Assembly: GCA_009392775.1 (NCBI GenBank)
Contig: VFFT01000077.1
Location: 1 to 25,276, forward strand
Direction of reading: 5' to 3'
DNA: 25,276 nt
From: SAR202 cluster bacterium
Lineage (GTDB): Bacteria > Chloroflexota > Dehalococcoidia > UBA3495
Below, in pieces: positions 14,849 to 23,812 of this stretch (positions are counted from its first letter, which is position 1; each line of letters starts with the position of its first letter). The position numbers were made by a program, and so were the translations under genes. The notes beneath the pieces were generated by a model. It saw nothing but the letters and a program-made list of their open reading frames with translations. It was not told the origin of the DNA and made no database searches.

Positions 14849-14877
14849 TTGACTTTTAAAAACCTGAATGATAACAT
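14849..14877 (+). promoter_or_regulatory. Candidate promoter of the ATP synthase operon
   Basis: TTGACT (14849-14854), a 17-bp spacer and TAACAT (14872-14877). A start near 14884 would leave almost no leader before the TTG at 14890, so either the first gene is nearly leaderless or the true promoter is elsewhere in the 14800-14877 AT-rich stretch. Confidence 0.35.
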
Positions 14878-14889
14878 TTGCGAGGTTTC

Positions 14890-15141
14890 TTGATAGGGCA
14901 TCCTAGATGGGCTATAGCGCTAAGACTCGCTGGCCTGGGATGGTACGTAGCGTTTTGCATAGTCGGCGGTATTGTAGTCGGCATAATGCTCGACAAATGG
15001 TTGGGCTCAGTCTTCATTCTTACCTTGATAGGTATACTTGTGGGAACTGTTGCGGCGTTCTGGGGTATATATAAGATGGTTGAACCAATGCTCTATAACT
15101 CGGGAAAGCAGTCCCTAAAAAAACAGAGGGGTGACAAATAG
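14890..15141 (+). CDS. atpI: AtpI/AtpZ family ATP synthase assembly protein
   Basis: An 83-aa protein with two membrane helices (WYVAFCIVGGIVVGIML, then LTLIGILVGTVAAFWGIY) joined by a short DKWLG turn, and a basic tail. This is the AtpZ/AtpI pattern; members assist c-ring assembly or cation supply. It opens the atp operon and its stop (TAG) overlaps the GTG start of atpB by one base. The start is unsure: TTG at 14890 has GAGG 4 bases upstream; TTG at 14878 would add four residues without a ribosome site. Confidence 0.8.
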   Translation: MIGHPRWAIALRLAGLGWYVAFCIVGGIVVGIMLDKWLGSVFILTLIGILVGTVAAFWGIYKMVEPMLYNSGKQSLKKQRGDK

Positions 15142-16202
15142 TGTTGTCGGGTGGGCTAGGAAAAAGTCTACTTCTGGGAGTGATAGTGGCTCTGGTAGCT
15201 CTGTTACTGCTCGGCTTCGTTATTGGCGGTATCGGATCCGCTATCCGAGGCCAAGACAGCTTCGTCCCTCAACCTGCAATACATCTACCCCCTCAACCTG
15301 TATTTCCTGCATCTAAGAGAAACCTTCATCTAGGGCTAACCGAGAAGGGAGCCGATCATAAGGCTGCAGATAAAGATCATTCAAATGATTCGGGTCACGG
15401 CAAAGAGGTTGGTGGTCACGATAGTGGTCATGGGGAAGAGTCTGGAGATCACGGTGACGGACACCACTCGACCCCGTTGGGAGTCACCGAATTCGCAGTT
15501 ACCAACACAATGCTGTCCGCGTGGTTAGCTTCAGTAGTTATGATACTGTTTTTTGTACTAGGCGCGGGTCGGAAACGATTGATTCCAGGAAGAATGCAAG
15601 GTCTAGTGGAGACTCTATTTGAAGGTATCATTAGTTTTTCCACAGGAGTTCTAGGTCCAGAAATGGCGCGCAAAGCGTTTCCAATAGTTGCCACCATATT
15701 CTTCTTTGTGTTGTTCAACGCGTGGCTGGCACTGTTCCCGTTCTATCAGTTCCTTGGATATGTGGGAGAAGATAATCTCATACTAGTTCATCTAGTGAGG
15801 CCAGCTGGAACGGACCTGAACATGCCATTAGCTTTGGCGCTAGTTTCCTTTGTATTTGTGGAATATTGGGGTTTTAAGGCGCATGGTGTCGGATACCTCA
15901 CAAAGTTCTTTGCATTTGGCAGTATTTTCAAAAAAGGATTATTTGGGGGTCTGATTGATATATTCGTAGGTATACTCGAATTTATCAGTGAGTTAATTAG
16001 GATAGTTAGTTTTACATTCAGGCTGTTTGGAAATATGACAGCCGGAGAAATATTAGTAGTTATGATCACATTTTTGGCACCTCTAGTGATCACTAACTTT
16101 GTTTATGGGTTAGAACTGCTGGTTGGTTTGATCCAATCAGTAATATTTGCTGGATTGACTCTCGTGTTCTTATCGGTGGCTGTCCAGCATGAGGAACACT
16201 AA
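15141..16202 (+). CDS. atpB: ATP synthase Fo subunit a, with His-rich exterior insertion
   Basis: The proton-channel subunit of the Fo motor. At 353 aa it is longer than the usual 230-280. RLFGNMTAGE (294-303) carries the essential Arg294 (Arg210 of E. coli), and the remaining core helices are present (about 118-142, 180-205, 228-245, 268-320, 325-348). Upstream of the core is an additional membrane helix (10-32) and then a hydrophilic stretch (about 65-110) rich in Gly, Asp, Glu and His, with eight His between 73 and 109. The positive-inside rule (RKRLIPGR after the first core helix) places this stretch on the outer face of the membrane. Its role is unknown; metal or proton buffering is a guess. 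GTG start, coupled to atpI by a one-base overlap. Confidence 0.95.
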   Translation: MLSGGLGKSLLLGVIVALVALLLLGFVIGGIGSAIRGQDSFVPQPAIHLPPQPVFPASKRNLHLGLTEKGADHKAADKDHSNDSGHGKEVGGHDSGHGEESGDHGDGHHSTPLGVTEFAVTNTMLSAWLASVVMILFFVLGAGRKRLIPGRMQGLVETLFEGIISFSTGVLGPEMARKAFPIVATIFFFVLFNAWLALFPFYQFLGYVGEDNLILVHLVRPAGTDLNMPLALALVSFVFVEYWGFKAHGVGYLTKFFAFGSIFKKGLFGGLIDIFVGILEFISELIRIVSFTFRLFGNMTAGEILVVMITFLAPLVITNFVYGLELLVGLIQSVIFAGLTLVFLSVAVQHEEH

Positions 16203-16229
16203 AAGGCGTTAATACATAGGAGGCTATAG

Positions 16230-16481
<252 letters not shown>

Positions 16482-16514
16482 TCCAATATAGTCGGCATTG
16501 GAGAGGGAGTAAAC

Positions 16515-17018
16515 GTGACACAGTTAGGAATTAATCTTCCGACGTTAGTAGCGTATCTACTGAACTTCGTAGTTCTACTGGGCGTTTTATACGCGTTCGC
16601 ATATAAACCGCTCTTGAAGGCTATGGATCAACGGTCTGAACGTATAAGAGAAAGTTTGGAGGCCGCTGACAAGGCCCGGGATGAGGCTGCAAATGCTCAG
16701 ACAGCAGTCGAAGAGCAATTGACAGAAGCTCGGAGAGAAGGTCAACGTTTGTTAGATCAGGCCAGGGAAGCTGCTAACCGATTTAGAGAAGAAGAAATGG
16801 ATAAAGCCCGCGGTGACGCGGAAAATTTCGTGGAACGAGCTCGTGTTGAAATACAGCAGGAACGGGAGGCAGCTTTGGCTGAAGTCAGAGTTGCGTTCGG
16901 GGATTTGGCTATAACTGCGGCAGAACGAGTAATACGGCGAACTGTTGATAGGCAAGCTCATGACGAACTTATATCCCAGGTCTTAGAGGAAAGTGGTCAG
17001 AATACCAACAAAGGTTAG
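16515..17018 (+). CDS. atpF: ATP synthase Fo subunit b
   Basis: The 167-aa peripheral stalk subunit: one N-terminal membrane helix (about 8-29) followed by a long, highly charged coiled coil (about 38-140). It links subunit a to F1 through delta. Start is GTG at 16515 with GGGAG 5 bases upstream. Only one b-type gene is present, so the stalk should be a homodimer. atpH begins 5 bases after its stop. Confidence 0.95.
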   Translation: MTQLGINLPTLVAYLLNFVVLLGVLYAFAYKPLLKAMDQRSERIRESLEAADKARDEAANAQTAVEEQLTEARREGQRLLDQAREAANRFREEEMDKARGDAENFVERARVEIQQEREAALAEVRVAFGDLAITAAERVIRRTVDRQAHDELISQVLEESGQNTNKG

Positions 17019-17023
17019 TAATT

Positions 17024-17569
17024 ATGGCAAAACAAGTATCTGGAGATAGATACGCAAGGGCGCTATTCGAACTAGCAAGTGAAAAAGGCACTGTTGATGA
17101 CTGGCTAGTTCAGCTTGATTTAGCAGTTCAAGTCCTGAACGACGACGAATTTCGCGCCTTGTTAAACCACGCTGAGGTATCGTTGCTTAGGAAGAGAGAA
17201 GCGGTGGAAGCCGTGCTGGCTGAAGTCGACCCCATGGTTCAAAACTTGATCTCTCTATTAGTAGCTCGAGGTTCTGTAGGAGTGGTCGGGGATGTATATG
17301 ATAATTACACTCGACTGGTGGATATTGCAAAAGGTAGGCAGCGAGTGGAATTAACCTCTGCTGTTGAGCTTGAGGATAATCAAATCGACAAGATAAAGGT
17401 ATTTGTAGAAGGTTTGGTAAAAAAAGAAGTTGTTATTCACACCAGTGTAGACGAATCTATCCTGGGTGGCATAGTTATCCAAATAGGTGATCAACTACTA
17501 GATGGTAGTACCAAGACGCAGTTAGAGGGACTTCGGAAGCAAGTACGCTCTGAAGTAGTGGTATCTTAA
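17024..17569 (+). CDS. atpH: ATP synthase F1 subunit delta
   Basis: A 181-aa OSCP/delta protein joining the b stalk to the top of F1. The N-terminal YARALFELASEKG (11-23) and C-terminal ILGGIVIQIGDQLLDGS (145-161) are the family's two conserved blocks. AAGG at 17011-17014 precedes the ATG by 9 bases. Confidence 0.95.
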   Translation: MAKQVSGDRYARALFELASEKGTVDDWLVQLDLAVQVLNDDEFRALLNHAEVSLLRKREAVEAVLAEVDPMVQNLISLLVARGSVGVVGDVYDNYTRLVDIAKGRQRVELTSAVELEDNQIDKIKVFVEGLVKKEVVIHTSVDESILGGIVIQIGDQLLDGSTKTQLEGLRKQVRSEVVVS

Positions 17570-17595
17570 ATTCGCTAGATTAAAGGAGACTTCCT

Positions 17596-19104
17596 ATGGC
17601 AATTAGGGGTCAAGAGATAGTTTCATTAATAAAGCGCCAGATTGAAGAATTCGGCGGAGATTTGACGCTTGTTGATGTTGGTAGCGTTGTTCAGGTCGGT
17701 GATGGTGTTGCAAGTATACAGGGACTTCAAGGTGTCCAATCTAATGAATTGTTGGATTTCGGTAATGATGTCCTTGGTGTAGCAATGAACCTTGAATCGG
17801 ATTTAGTTGGTGCGGCCATTCTAGGTGATCCCAATGCCGTTAAAGAAGGGGATCGGGTTAGATCCACTGGTCAGATTATCGAAGTTCCTGTGGGTGAGTC
17901 GCTGGTTGGTAGGGTTGTTGATCCTTTGGGTAGGCCCCTTGATGGCAAAGGACCTGTGGGAACTACTGAAACACGGCCGGTTGAAACTGTTGCGCCTAAC
18001 GTGGTGGTGAGGAAATCTGTTGATACTCCTGTACAGACGGGGATTAAATCAATCGACGCGATGATTCCCATCGGAAGGGGTCAGCGAGAACTCATAATTG
18101 GAGACAGGTCAACAGGCAAGACCGCTATCGCCATAGACTCAATAATAAATCAAAAAGGCGGAGACCTAATATGTATCTACGTAGCTGTGGGACAGAAGCA
18201 GAGTAAAGTTGCCCAGGTCGTAGGAACGTTGGAAGAAAATGACGCGTTGAGTCACACGATTGTAGTCAACGCAGGATCATCTGATTCGGCGCCGTTGCAG
18301 TTTATTGCTCCGTACGCCGGTTGTGCAATGGGAGAATATTTTATGGATCAGGGCAAAGATGTTCTGATTGTGTATGATGATCTAACAAAACACGCTTGGG
18401 CGTATCGCCAAATGTCATTGTTATTACGACGGCCGGCCGGTCGAGAAGCGTATCCTGGAGATGTCTTCTATCTGCATAGTAGATTGCTGGAGCGTGCTGC
18501 TAGACTGGATGACGAGCATGGTGGAGGGTCGCTAACCGCGTTGCCAATCATTGAAACTCAGGCTGGTGATGTGTCTGCGTATATCCCTACTAATGTGATC
18601 TCCATAACGGACGGTCAGATATATTTAGAGCCAGAGCTTTTCAATGCCGGAATCCGACCGGCTGTGAACGTCGGTTTGTCAGTATCACGTGTTGGAGGAG
18701 CTGCTCAGACCAGGGCAATTAGGCAAGTTGCAGGAAGACTGAGATTAGATTTGGCCCAATATCGCGAACTAGCGAGCTTCGCTCAATTCGGCACTGCTGA
18801 TCTGGACGCGGCAACAAGGGCTCAGTTGGCTAGGGGCGAACTGTCGACCGAGGTCCTAAAACAGGGACAGTACGTGCCATTATCTCTTGGCAATGAGGTA
18901 ATAGTACTTTTTGCTGTGAATGCTGGACTAATGGATGATGTGGAAATATCAAAGTGTGGCGCATTTGAAGAACAGTTGTTGCGATATATGGATAGTAACC
19001 ATCCCGAAATGGCTTCAACGATTATGGAGACAGGGGATATTTCAGAAGAAATCCAAGCAAATTTGACCAAGGCAATTAACGATTTCAAGACTACATTTGC
19101 ATAA
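17596..19104 (+). CDS. atpA: ATP synthase F1 subunit alpha
   Basis: The 502-aa non-catalytic nucleotide-binding subunit. P-loop GDRSTGKT (169-176), Walker B region VLIVYDD (256-262), and the arginine finger Arg365 in [11 protein letters not shown] (361-371) that completes the catalytic site on beta. Full length, no unusual feature. AAGGAG (17583-17588) precedes the ATG by 7 bases. Confidence 0.98.
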   Translation: MAIRGQEIVSLIKRQIEEFGGDLTLVDVGSVVQVGDGVASIQGLQGVQSNELLDFGNDVLGVAMNLESDLVGAAILGDPNAVKEGDRVRSTGQIIEVPVGESLVGRVVDPLGRPLDGKGPVGTTETRPVETVAPNVVVRKSVDTPVQTGIKSIDAMIPIGRGQRELIIGDRSTGKTAIAIDSIINQKGGDLICIYVAVGQKQSKVAQVVGTLEENDALSHTIVVNAGSSDSAPLQFIAPYAGCAMGEYFMDQGKDVLIVYDDLTKHAWAYRQMSLLLRRPAGREAYPGDVFYLHSRLLERAARLDDEHGGGSLTALPIIETQAGDVSAYIPTNVISITDGQIYLEPELFNAGIRPAVNVGLSVSRVGGAAQTRAIRQVAGRLRLDLAQYRELASFAQFGTADLDAATRAQLARGELSTEVLKQGQYVPLSLGNEVIVLFAVNAGLMDDVEISKCGAFEEQLLRYMDSNHPEMASTIMETGDISEEIQANLTKAINDFKTTFA

Positions 19105-19140
19105 TGAATAGAACGAACGATATAAATAGAGCGTATATAA

Positions 19141-20004
19141 ATGCCTAGTGTAAGAGATATAAGGCGGCGTATACGAAGCGTCGAAAATACTGGTAAGGTA
19201 ACGAATGCTATGTCGCTAGTTGCTGCCTCAAAGATGCGTAGAGCTCAGATGGCAGTGACCCAAGGGCGACCGTATTCCGAAAAAATGCTGCAGGTTATTA
19301 CTAACCTTGCAGCACAGCCGATCAACGACTCGGGTTCGGTGCATCCTTTACTGGAATCAAGACCAGTCAATAATGTTGGACTATTACTGATAGAGCCCGA
19401 CCGCGGTTTGGCGGGAGGTCTGCATTCCTCGATAAATGGTAGTGTCGGGAGATTTATGGGTTCCTTAGAGTCAAATGTTTCCACGATATGCGTTGGTAGA
19501 AAAGGTAGGGAATTCCTGAATCGATCTGGAAGTCATATTGTAGAGTTTTTCACAGATTTGGGAGACAGGCCGACTTTGTCTGAGACGGAACAGATATCAT
19601 CTTTGGTGATACAAGAATATTCTAACGGCAACATGGATGAATTGTATGTTGCTTATGCCAAATTCGAATCTACGATGTCCCAGAAACCTGTAGTCGAAAA
19701 ACTCTTGCCTGTGGAACCGGCCGAGTTGACCTCAGCTGCATTATCGGGATACACCTACGAACCAGATCCAGCGAGCCTGATTGATACGCTATTGCCGAAG
19801 TTCATCGCGGTTCAAGTTTACCAGGCGATTTTGGAGTCAATAGCTAGCGAGCAGTCTGCTCGTATGGTTGCAATGCGTAGTGCTACAGATAACGCGAAAT
19901 CGTTAGGCGAAGAACTGACTTTAACAATGAATAAATTAAGACAAGACAGCATCACCAATGAATTATTGGACTTGGTGGGCGGTCAAATGGCCCTAGAGGG
20001 GTAA
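19141..20004 (+). CDS. atpG: ATP synthase F1 subunit gamma
   Basis: The 287-aa rotary shaft. It begins MPSVRDIRRRIRSVENTGKV with AMSLVAASKMRRAQ, and the C-terminal helix ends with TMNKLRQDSITNELLDLVGG, the two parts of the coiled-coil axle. The mid-region EPDRGLAGGLHSS (85-97) replaces the more common TSDRGLCGGFN. The ribosome site is weak. Confidence 0.96.
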   Translation: MPSVRDIRRRIRSVENTGKVTNAMSLVAASKMRRAQMAVTQGRPYSEKMLQVITNLAAQPINDSGSVHPLLESRPVNNVGLLLIEPDRGLAGGLHSSINGSVGRFMGSLESNVSTICVGRKGREFLNRSGSHIVEFFTDLGDRPTLSETEQISSLVIQEYSNGNMDELYVAYAKFESTMSQKPVVEKLLPVEPAELTSAALSGYTYEPDPASLIDTLLPKFIAVQVYQAILESIASEQSARMVAMRSATDNAKSLGEELTLTMNKLRQDSITNELLDLVGGQMALEG

Positions 20005-20024
20005 CGGGTATTTCTGGAGGTTAG

Positions 20025-21428
<1,404 letters not shown>

Positions 21429-21433
21429 ATCTG

Positions 21434-21691
21434 ATGGCAACCATGAGAGTCCAAATAATAACTCCAGAAAAGGAAGTGTATTCTGACGAAGTCGATGTTC
21501 TGGTAGCACCAGGTACTGAAGGCCAGTTAGGTATACTGCCTAATCATTCTCCGTTGATGACAGCGTTGCAACAAGGCACTATAAGGGTTACAAAGAATGG
21601 ATTGGATCAGCGTTGGACCGTCACTGGAGGATTCTTAGAGGTATTGTCTAATCAAGTTATGATACTGGCTGAGGATATAACCGAGGATTAA
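21434..21691 (+). CDS. atpC: ATP synthase F1 subunit epsilon, short form without the C-terminal helices
   Basis: An 85-aa protein comprising only the N-terminal beta-sandwich (MRVQIITPEKEVYSDEVD through GFLEVLSNQVMILAED). Most bacterial epsilon subunits are 130-140 aa and end in a helical hairpin that can inhibit ATP hydrolysis; here it is absent. The operon terminator follows within 28 bases, so this is not a frameshift remnant. Short epsilons are known, for example in Chlorobium. The start follows atpD by 5 bases without a ribosome site; an in-frame ATG at 21443 is an alternative. Confidence 0.95.
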   Translation: MATMRVQIITPEKEVYSDEVDVLVAPGTEGQLGILPNHSPLMTALQQGTIRVTKNGLDQRWTVTGGFLEVLSNQVMILAEDITED

Positions 21692-21718
21692 CTGGCAGTA
21701 TATAAACTATGCTTTTGG

Positions 21719-21747
21719 AGCCCTGACCTAATTAGGTCAGGGCTTTT
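21719..21747 (+). terminator. Intrinsic terminator of the ATP synthase operon
   Basis: Perfect 11-bp stem AGCCCTGACCT (21719-21729) / AGGTCAGGGCT (21734-21744) with loop AATT and a T-run to 21747. It lies between convergent genes; on the minus strand the run of A preceding it (GCTTTT at 21711-21716) may make it bidirectional. Confidence 0.92.
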
Positions 21748-21763
21748 GTATGAAGATAATACG

Positions 21764-22195
21764 TCATAGATTGTAACGATAATACTGGGTCAATATTCTG
21801 AATTCACTAGGGACATGAAGTGTTATACAAGCATAATGTAGGATTGCTTTTATGCCATATTCTAACAATTCATCAATGACGGACTGGGTTCGTTGGATAG
21901 GAACAGCAACGATACTAATATCAATGGAATGATCCCTAACTAGTGTGGACATGGTGTTAGGGTCATTTATGACTAAACCTTCGATTGTTTGTCCTATGAT
22001 AGTAGGGTTGCTATCTGCTGCAGCAACTATATGGAAACGATCTGGAGTAAACCCTGGATAGCTAAATATTGCTCTGCCGAGTCGTCCGACACCAAGTAAT
22101 AAGACGCTCCAGTTGTTATTTATAGCTAATATTTGTTTGAGCTGGTTTAGTATTCTGACGAATTGGGGTAAGCGTCCAATTACAACATCTGGCAC
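21764..22195 (-). CDS. Rex-like NAD(H)-binding protein lacking the winged-helix DNA-binding domain
   Basis: A 143-aa protein homologous to the redox repressor Rex, normally about 205-215 aa. The N-terminal helix PDVVIGRLPQFVRIL (2-16) matches Rex, and residues about 17-132 match the Rossmann core: NNNWSVLLLGVGRLG (26-40, GxGxxG at 35-40), Asp61 after the second strand, DISIVAVP (92-99), GIKAILHYACITLHVP (114-129). Between them the roughly 50 residues holding the winged helix (the VRKDLSYFG..G.RGVGY part of Rex) are missing cleanly and in frame. The C-terminal swapped helix that follows VP...VD in Rex is also gone. It should not bind Rex operators alone. It may be a decaying gene or a redox sensor or dominant partner without DNA binding. 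GTG start, no ribosome site visible; the frame stays open 9 codons further upstream without a standard start. Confidence 0.75.
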   Translation of the reverse strand: MPDVVIGRLPQFVRILNQLKQILAINNNWSVLLLGVGRLGRAIFSYPGFTPDRFHIVAAADSNPTIIGQTIEGLVINDPNTMSTLVRDHSIDISIVAVPIQRTQSVIDELLEYGIKAILHYACITLHVPSEFRILTQYYRYNL

Positions 22196-22431
22196 TTTTA
22201 TCGGACTGGCTGATATATGTTCTCATTGTTTGGGCATATAACTGGATGTAACGAAGACGGCTAACTGTTTTACGGTTTTGGGGCTAGGGCCTGATATAAG
22301 CTATGTGATACTAAGACAACGTTCTTGTGAATATCATTTTATCGTTGAGAATGGAGTTTAGAGGGATTAGATCAAATAATAGATTGTATCTATTGCTTAG
22401 TGCAGTTTGTATATTTGCTGAGGTTACAATT
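22196..22431. other. Divergent region between the Rex-like gene and the DUF503 gene
   Basis: About 236 bases with no supported gene. It contains a perfect inverted repeat AATAGAT-TGT-ATCTATT (22378-22394) about 38 bases upstream of the DUF503 start, a possible operator or small hairpin, and AT-rich sequence suited to promoters; no pair of promoter boxes with good spacing is convincing. Confidence 0.4.
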
Positions 22432-22725
22432 ATGCATATAGGAATCTGCTGTATAAAAATCTACATGGAAACTTCACACAGTCTGAAAGATAGGCGTGGA
22501 ATTACAAGTTCTTTAGTGGAACGTGTCCGGAAGCGTTTCAATGTATCCGTTGCCGAAGAGTCTGACAACAATCTATGGCAAACATCAGATATAGTTTTTT
22601 GCAGTGTCGGCAATGACATACCCTATTTGAATGGTCAGTTATCTAGTTTACTTACATATATAGAGTCTTTAAATTTAGATTTGGAGGTAATCGATTGTTC
22701 AACAGAAATTATATCTGGAATATAA
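22432..22725 (+). CDS. DUF503 (YlxP-like) family protein
   Basis: A 97-aa protein beginning MHIGICCIKIYMETSHSLKD, with the family signature SLKDRRGITSSLVERVRKRFNVSVAE (partly quoted by position: residues 17-42) and the DLWQ-like NLWQ (47-50). DUF503 proteins form a small ferredoxin-like fold; the gene is often found in the nusA-infB-rbfA region as ylxP and is suspected to act in ribosome maturation, but its function is unproven. The ATG at 22432 has GAGG 8 bases upstream; a longer frame from 22327 adds 35 residues without family match and is not adopted. Here it stands alone between minus-strand genes. Confidence 0.85.
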   Translation: MHIGICCIKIYMETSHSLKDRRGITSSLVERVRKRFNVSVAEESDNNLWQTSDIVFCSVGNDIPYLNGQLSSLLTYIESLNLDLEVIDCSTEIISGI

Positions 22726-22746
22726 TCATTACTTCGTGATGATTAT
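22722..22746. terminator. Hairpin between convergent genes, possible bidirectional terminator
   Basis: A 10-bp stem (22722-22731 with 22737-22746, one G-U pair) encloses the loop CTTCG. It overlaps the DUF503 stop codon region and lies 12 bases beyond the end of the convergent dehydrogenase gene. T-richness is slight on either side. Confidence 0.45.
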
Positions 22747-22757
22747 GGATATTTAGG

Positions 22758-23744
22758 TTAGCGTGAGCCTTGCGCTACGACGTAAAGGGGATTTCCTCTA
22801 GCAAATGACTCAAGGTTTTCTACGGACATTTCCAATCCCCGCATAGTCCCGTTATAAGCCATCCCGCCAGCGTGAGGAGAAAGGATAACGTTGTCTAATG
22901 CAGTAAAAGGGTGGCCGGAGGGCAGTGGTTCTATATCAAATGAATCCAGACCTGCCCCAGCGATCTTGTTTGAGGTTAGGGCTGACAATAATTCTTTTTC
23001 ATCTACGATTGGACCTCGGGCAGTGTTAACTAGTATGGCACTTTCTTTCATCAAGCTGATTTCTTCTTTTCCAATAAGCTTTTCTGTCTTATCGGATAAT
23101 GCTAGATGTATAGATATCACATCTGATTGTTCCATCAAATGGTTTAACTCAACGAATTCTACGCCATATTTTTGTGCCCTATCGTCATTAGGATTGAGTG
23201 TCCACGCAATGACATTCATTCCTATGCCTTTACCAAGTTGTATCATGCGTTGACCAATTGCTCCAGTACCGATTACACCGAGAGTCTTTCCATAAAGTTC
23301 GTTTATGAACCCACGGGTCCAACCCCCATTTCTGATATGAATATCGGACTGTACGATTTGACGGGATACGGCTAGAGCAAGGGTTAATGCGTGTTCGGAA
23401 ACATATGGAGCGCCATATGCCGGAGTGTTTGAGACTGTTATTCCGTATTCTTCTGCGGCTGCTAGATCTACATGGTCGACACCAGTTCCCCATACAGACA
23501 GTATCCTTAGGCGGTTGCAGTTTGCTAGCACATTGCGCGTAAACTTTACGGATGATCTAATATTTATTATACAATCGGCTTGACTGAGCCTTTCTATTGT
23601 CGCGCTTTCATCGTTTGGCCTGTCAAAATGCCAATCTACTTCGTGGGCTAAATTCCGAGCGCGAGTTTCAAAAGGTGTGTTTGCGAGAACAACTGGTTCA
23701 TCGTCGGGCACTACAAGTCTCTGAAATGGCTTAGAATTATCCAT
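22758..23744 (-). CDS. D-isomer-specific 2-hydroxyacid dehydrogenase family protein
   Basis: A 328-aa NAD(P)-dependent oxidoreductase of the phosphoglycerate / glyoxylate reductase superfamily, which interconverts D-2-hydroxyacids and 2-oxoacids. The nucleotide-binding motif GVIGTGAIGQRM is at 156-167, and the catalytic triad is Arg243 (NTARG), Glu272 (DIEPLP) and His291 (LSPHAGG). There is no ACT domain, so a SerA assignment is not supported. The second-strand end reads WTLNP instead of an acidic residue, so NAD versus NADP preference is open. A purine-rich GGGGGGA lies 5-6 bases before the ATG. It is 68 bases downstream of the Fe-S oxidoreductase gene and may share its transcript, suggesting hydroxyacid oxidation feeding electrons into that protein, which is inference. 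Confidence 0.9.
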   Translation of the reverse strand: MDNSKPFQRLVVPDDEPVVLANTPFETRARNLAHEVDWHFDRPNDESATIERLSQADCIINIRSSVKFTRNVLANCNRLRILSVWGTGVDHVDLAAAEEYGITVSNTPAYGAPYVSEHALTLALAVSRQIVQSDIHIRNGGWTRGFINELYGKTLGVIGTGAIGQRMIQLGKGIGMNVIAWTLNPNDDRAQKYGVEFVELNHLMEQSDVISIHLALSDKTEKLIGKEEISLMKESAILVNTARGPIVDEKELLSALTSNKIAGAGLDSFDIEPLPSGHPFTALDNVILSPHAGGMAYNGTMRGLEMSVENLESFARGNPLYVVAQGSR

Positions 23745-23812
23745 TTTGTATCCCCCCGTAAAGGAATGTTCTAGACATTACTGGGTATTATTAGAGAGTG
23801 AATGACTGAGTG

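Noticed and set aside
15131..15316. 61-codon open frame overlapping the start of atpB
   Set aside because: It is out of frame with atpB, Ser/Arg/Tyr-rich without motif, and atpI-atpB overlap leaves no room for a gene.
22325..22341. TTGTGAA half of a Rex-type operator near the Rex-like gene
   Set aside because: The Rex consensus needs a matching TTCACAA half after a short spacer; here the second half is ATTTTA-like, so it is a chance half site. The Rex-like protein also lacks a DNA-binding domain.
22327..22431. N-terminal extension of the DUF503 protein from the GTG/ATG-poor longer frame
   Set aside because: The 35 extra residues have no counterpart in the family, while the ATG at 22432 has a GAGG site at proper distance and begins exactly as the family does.
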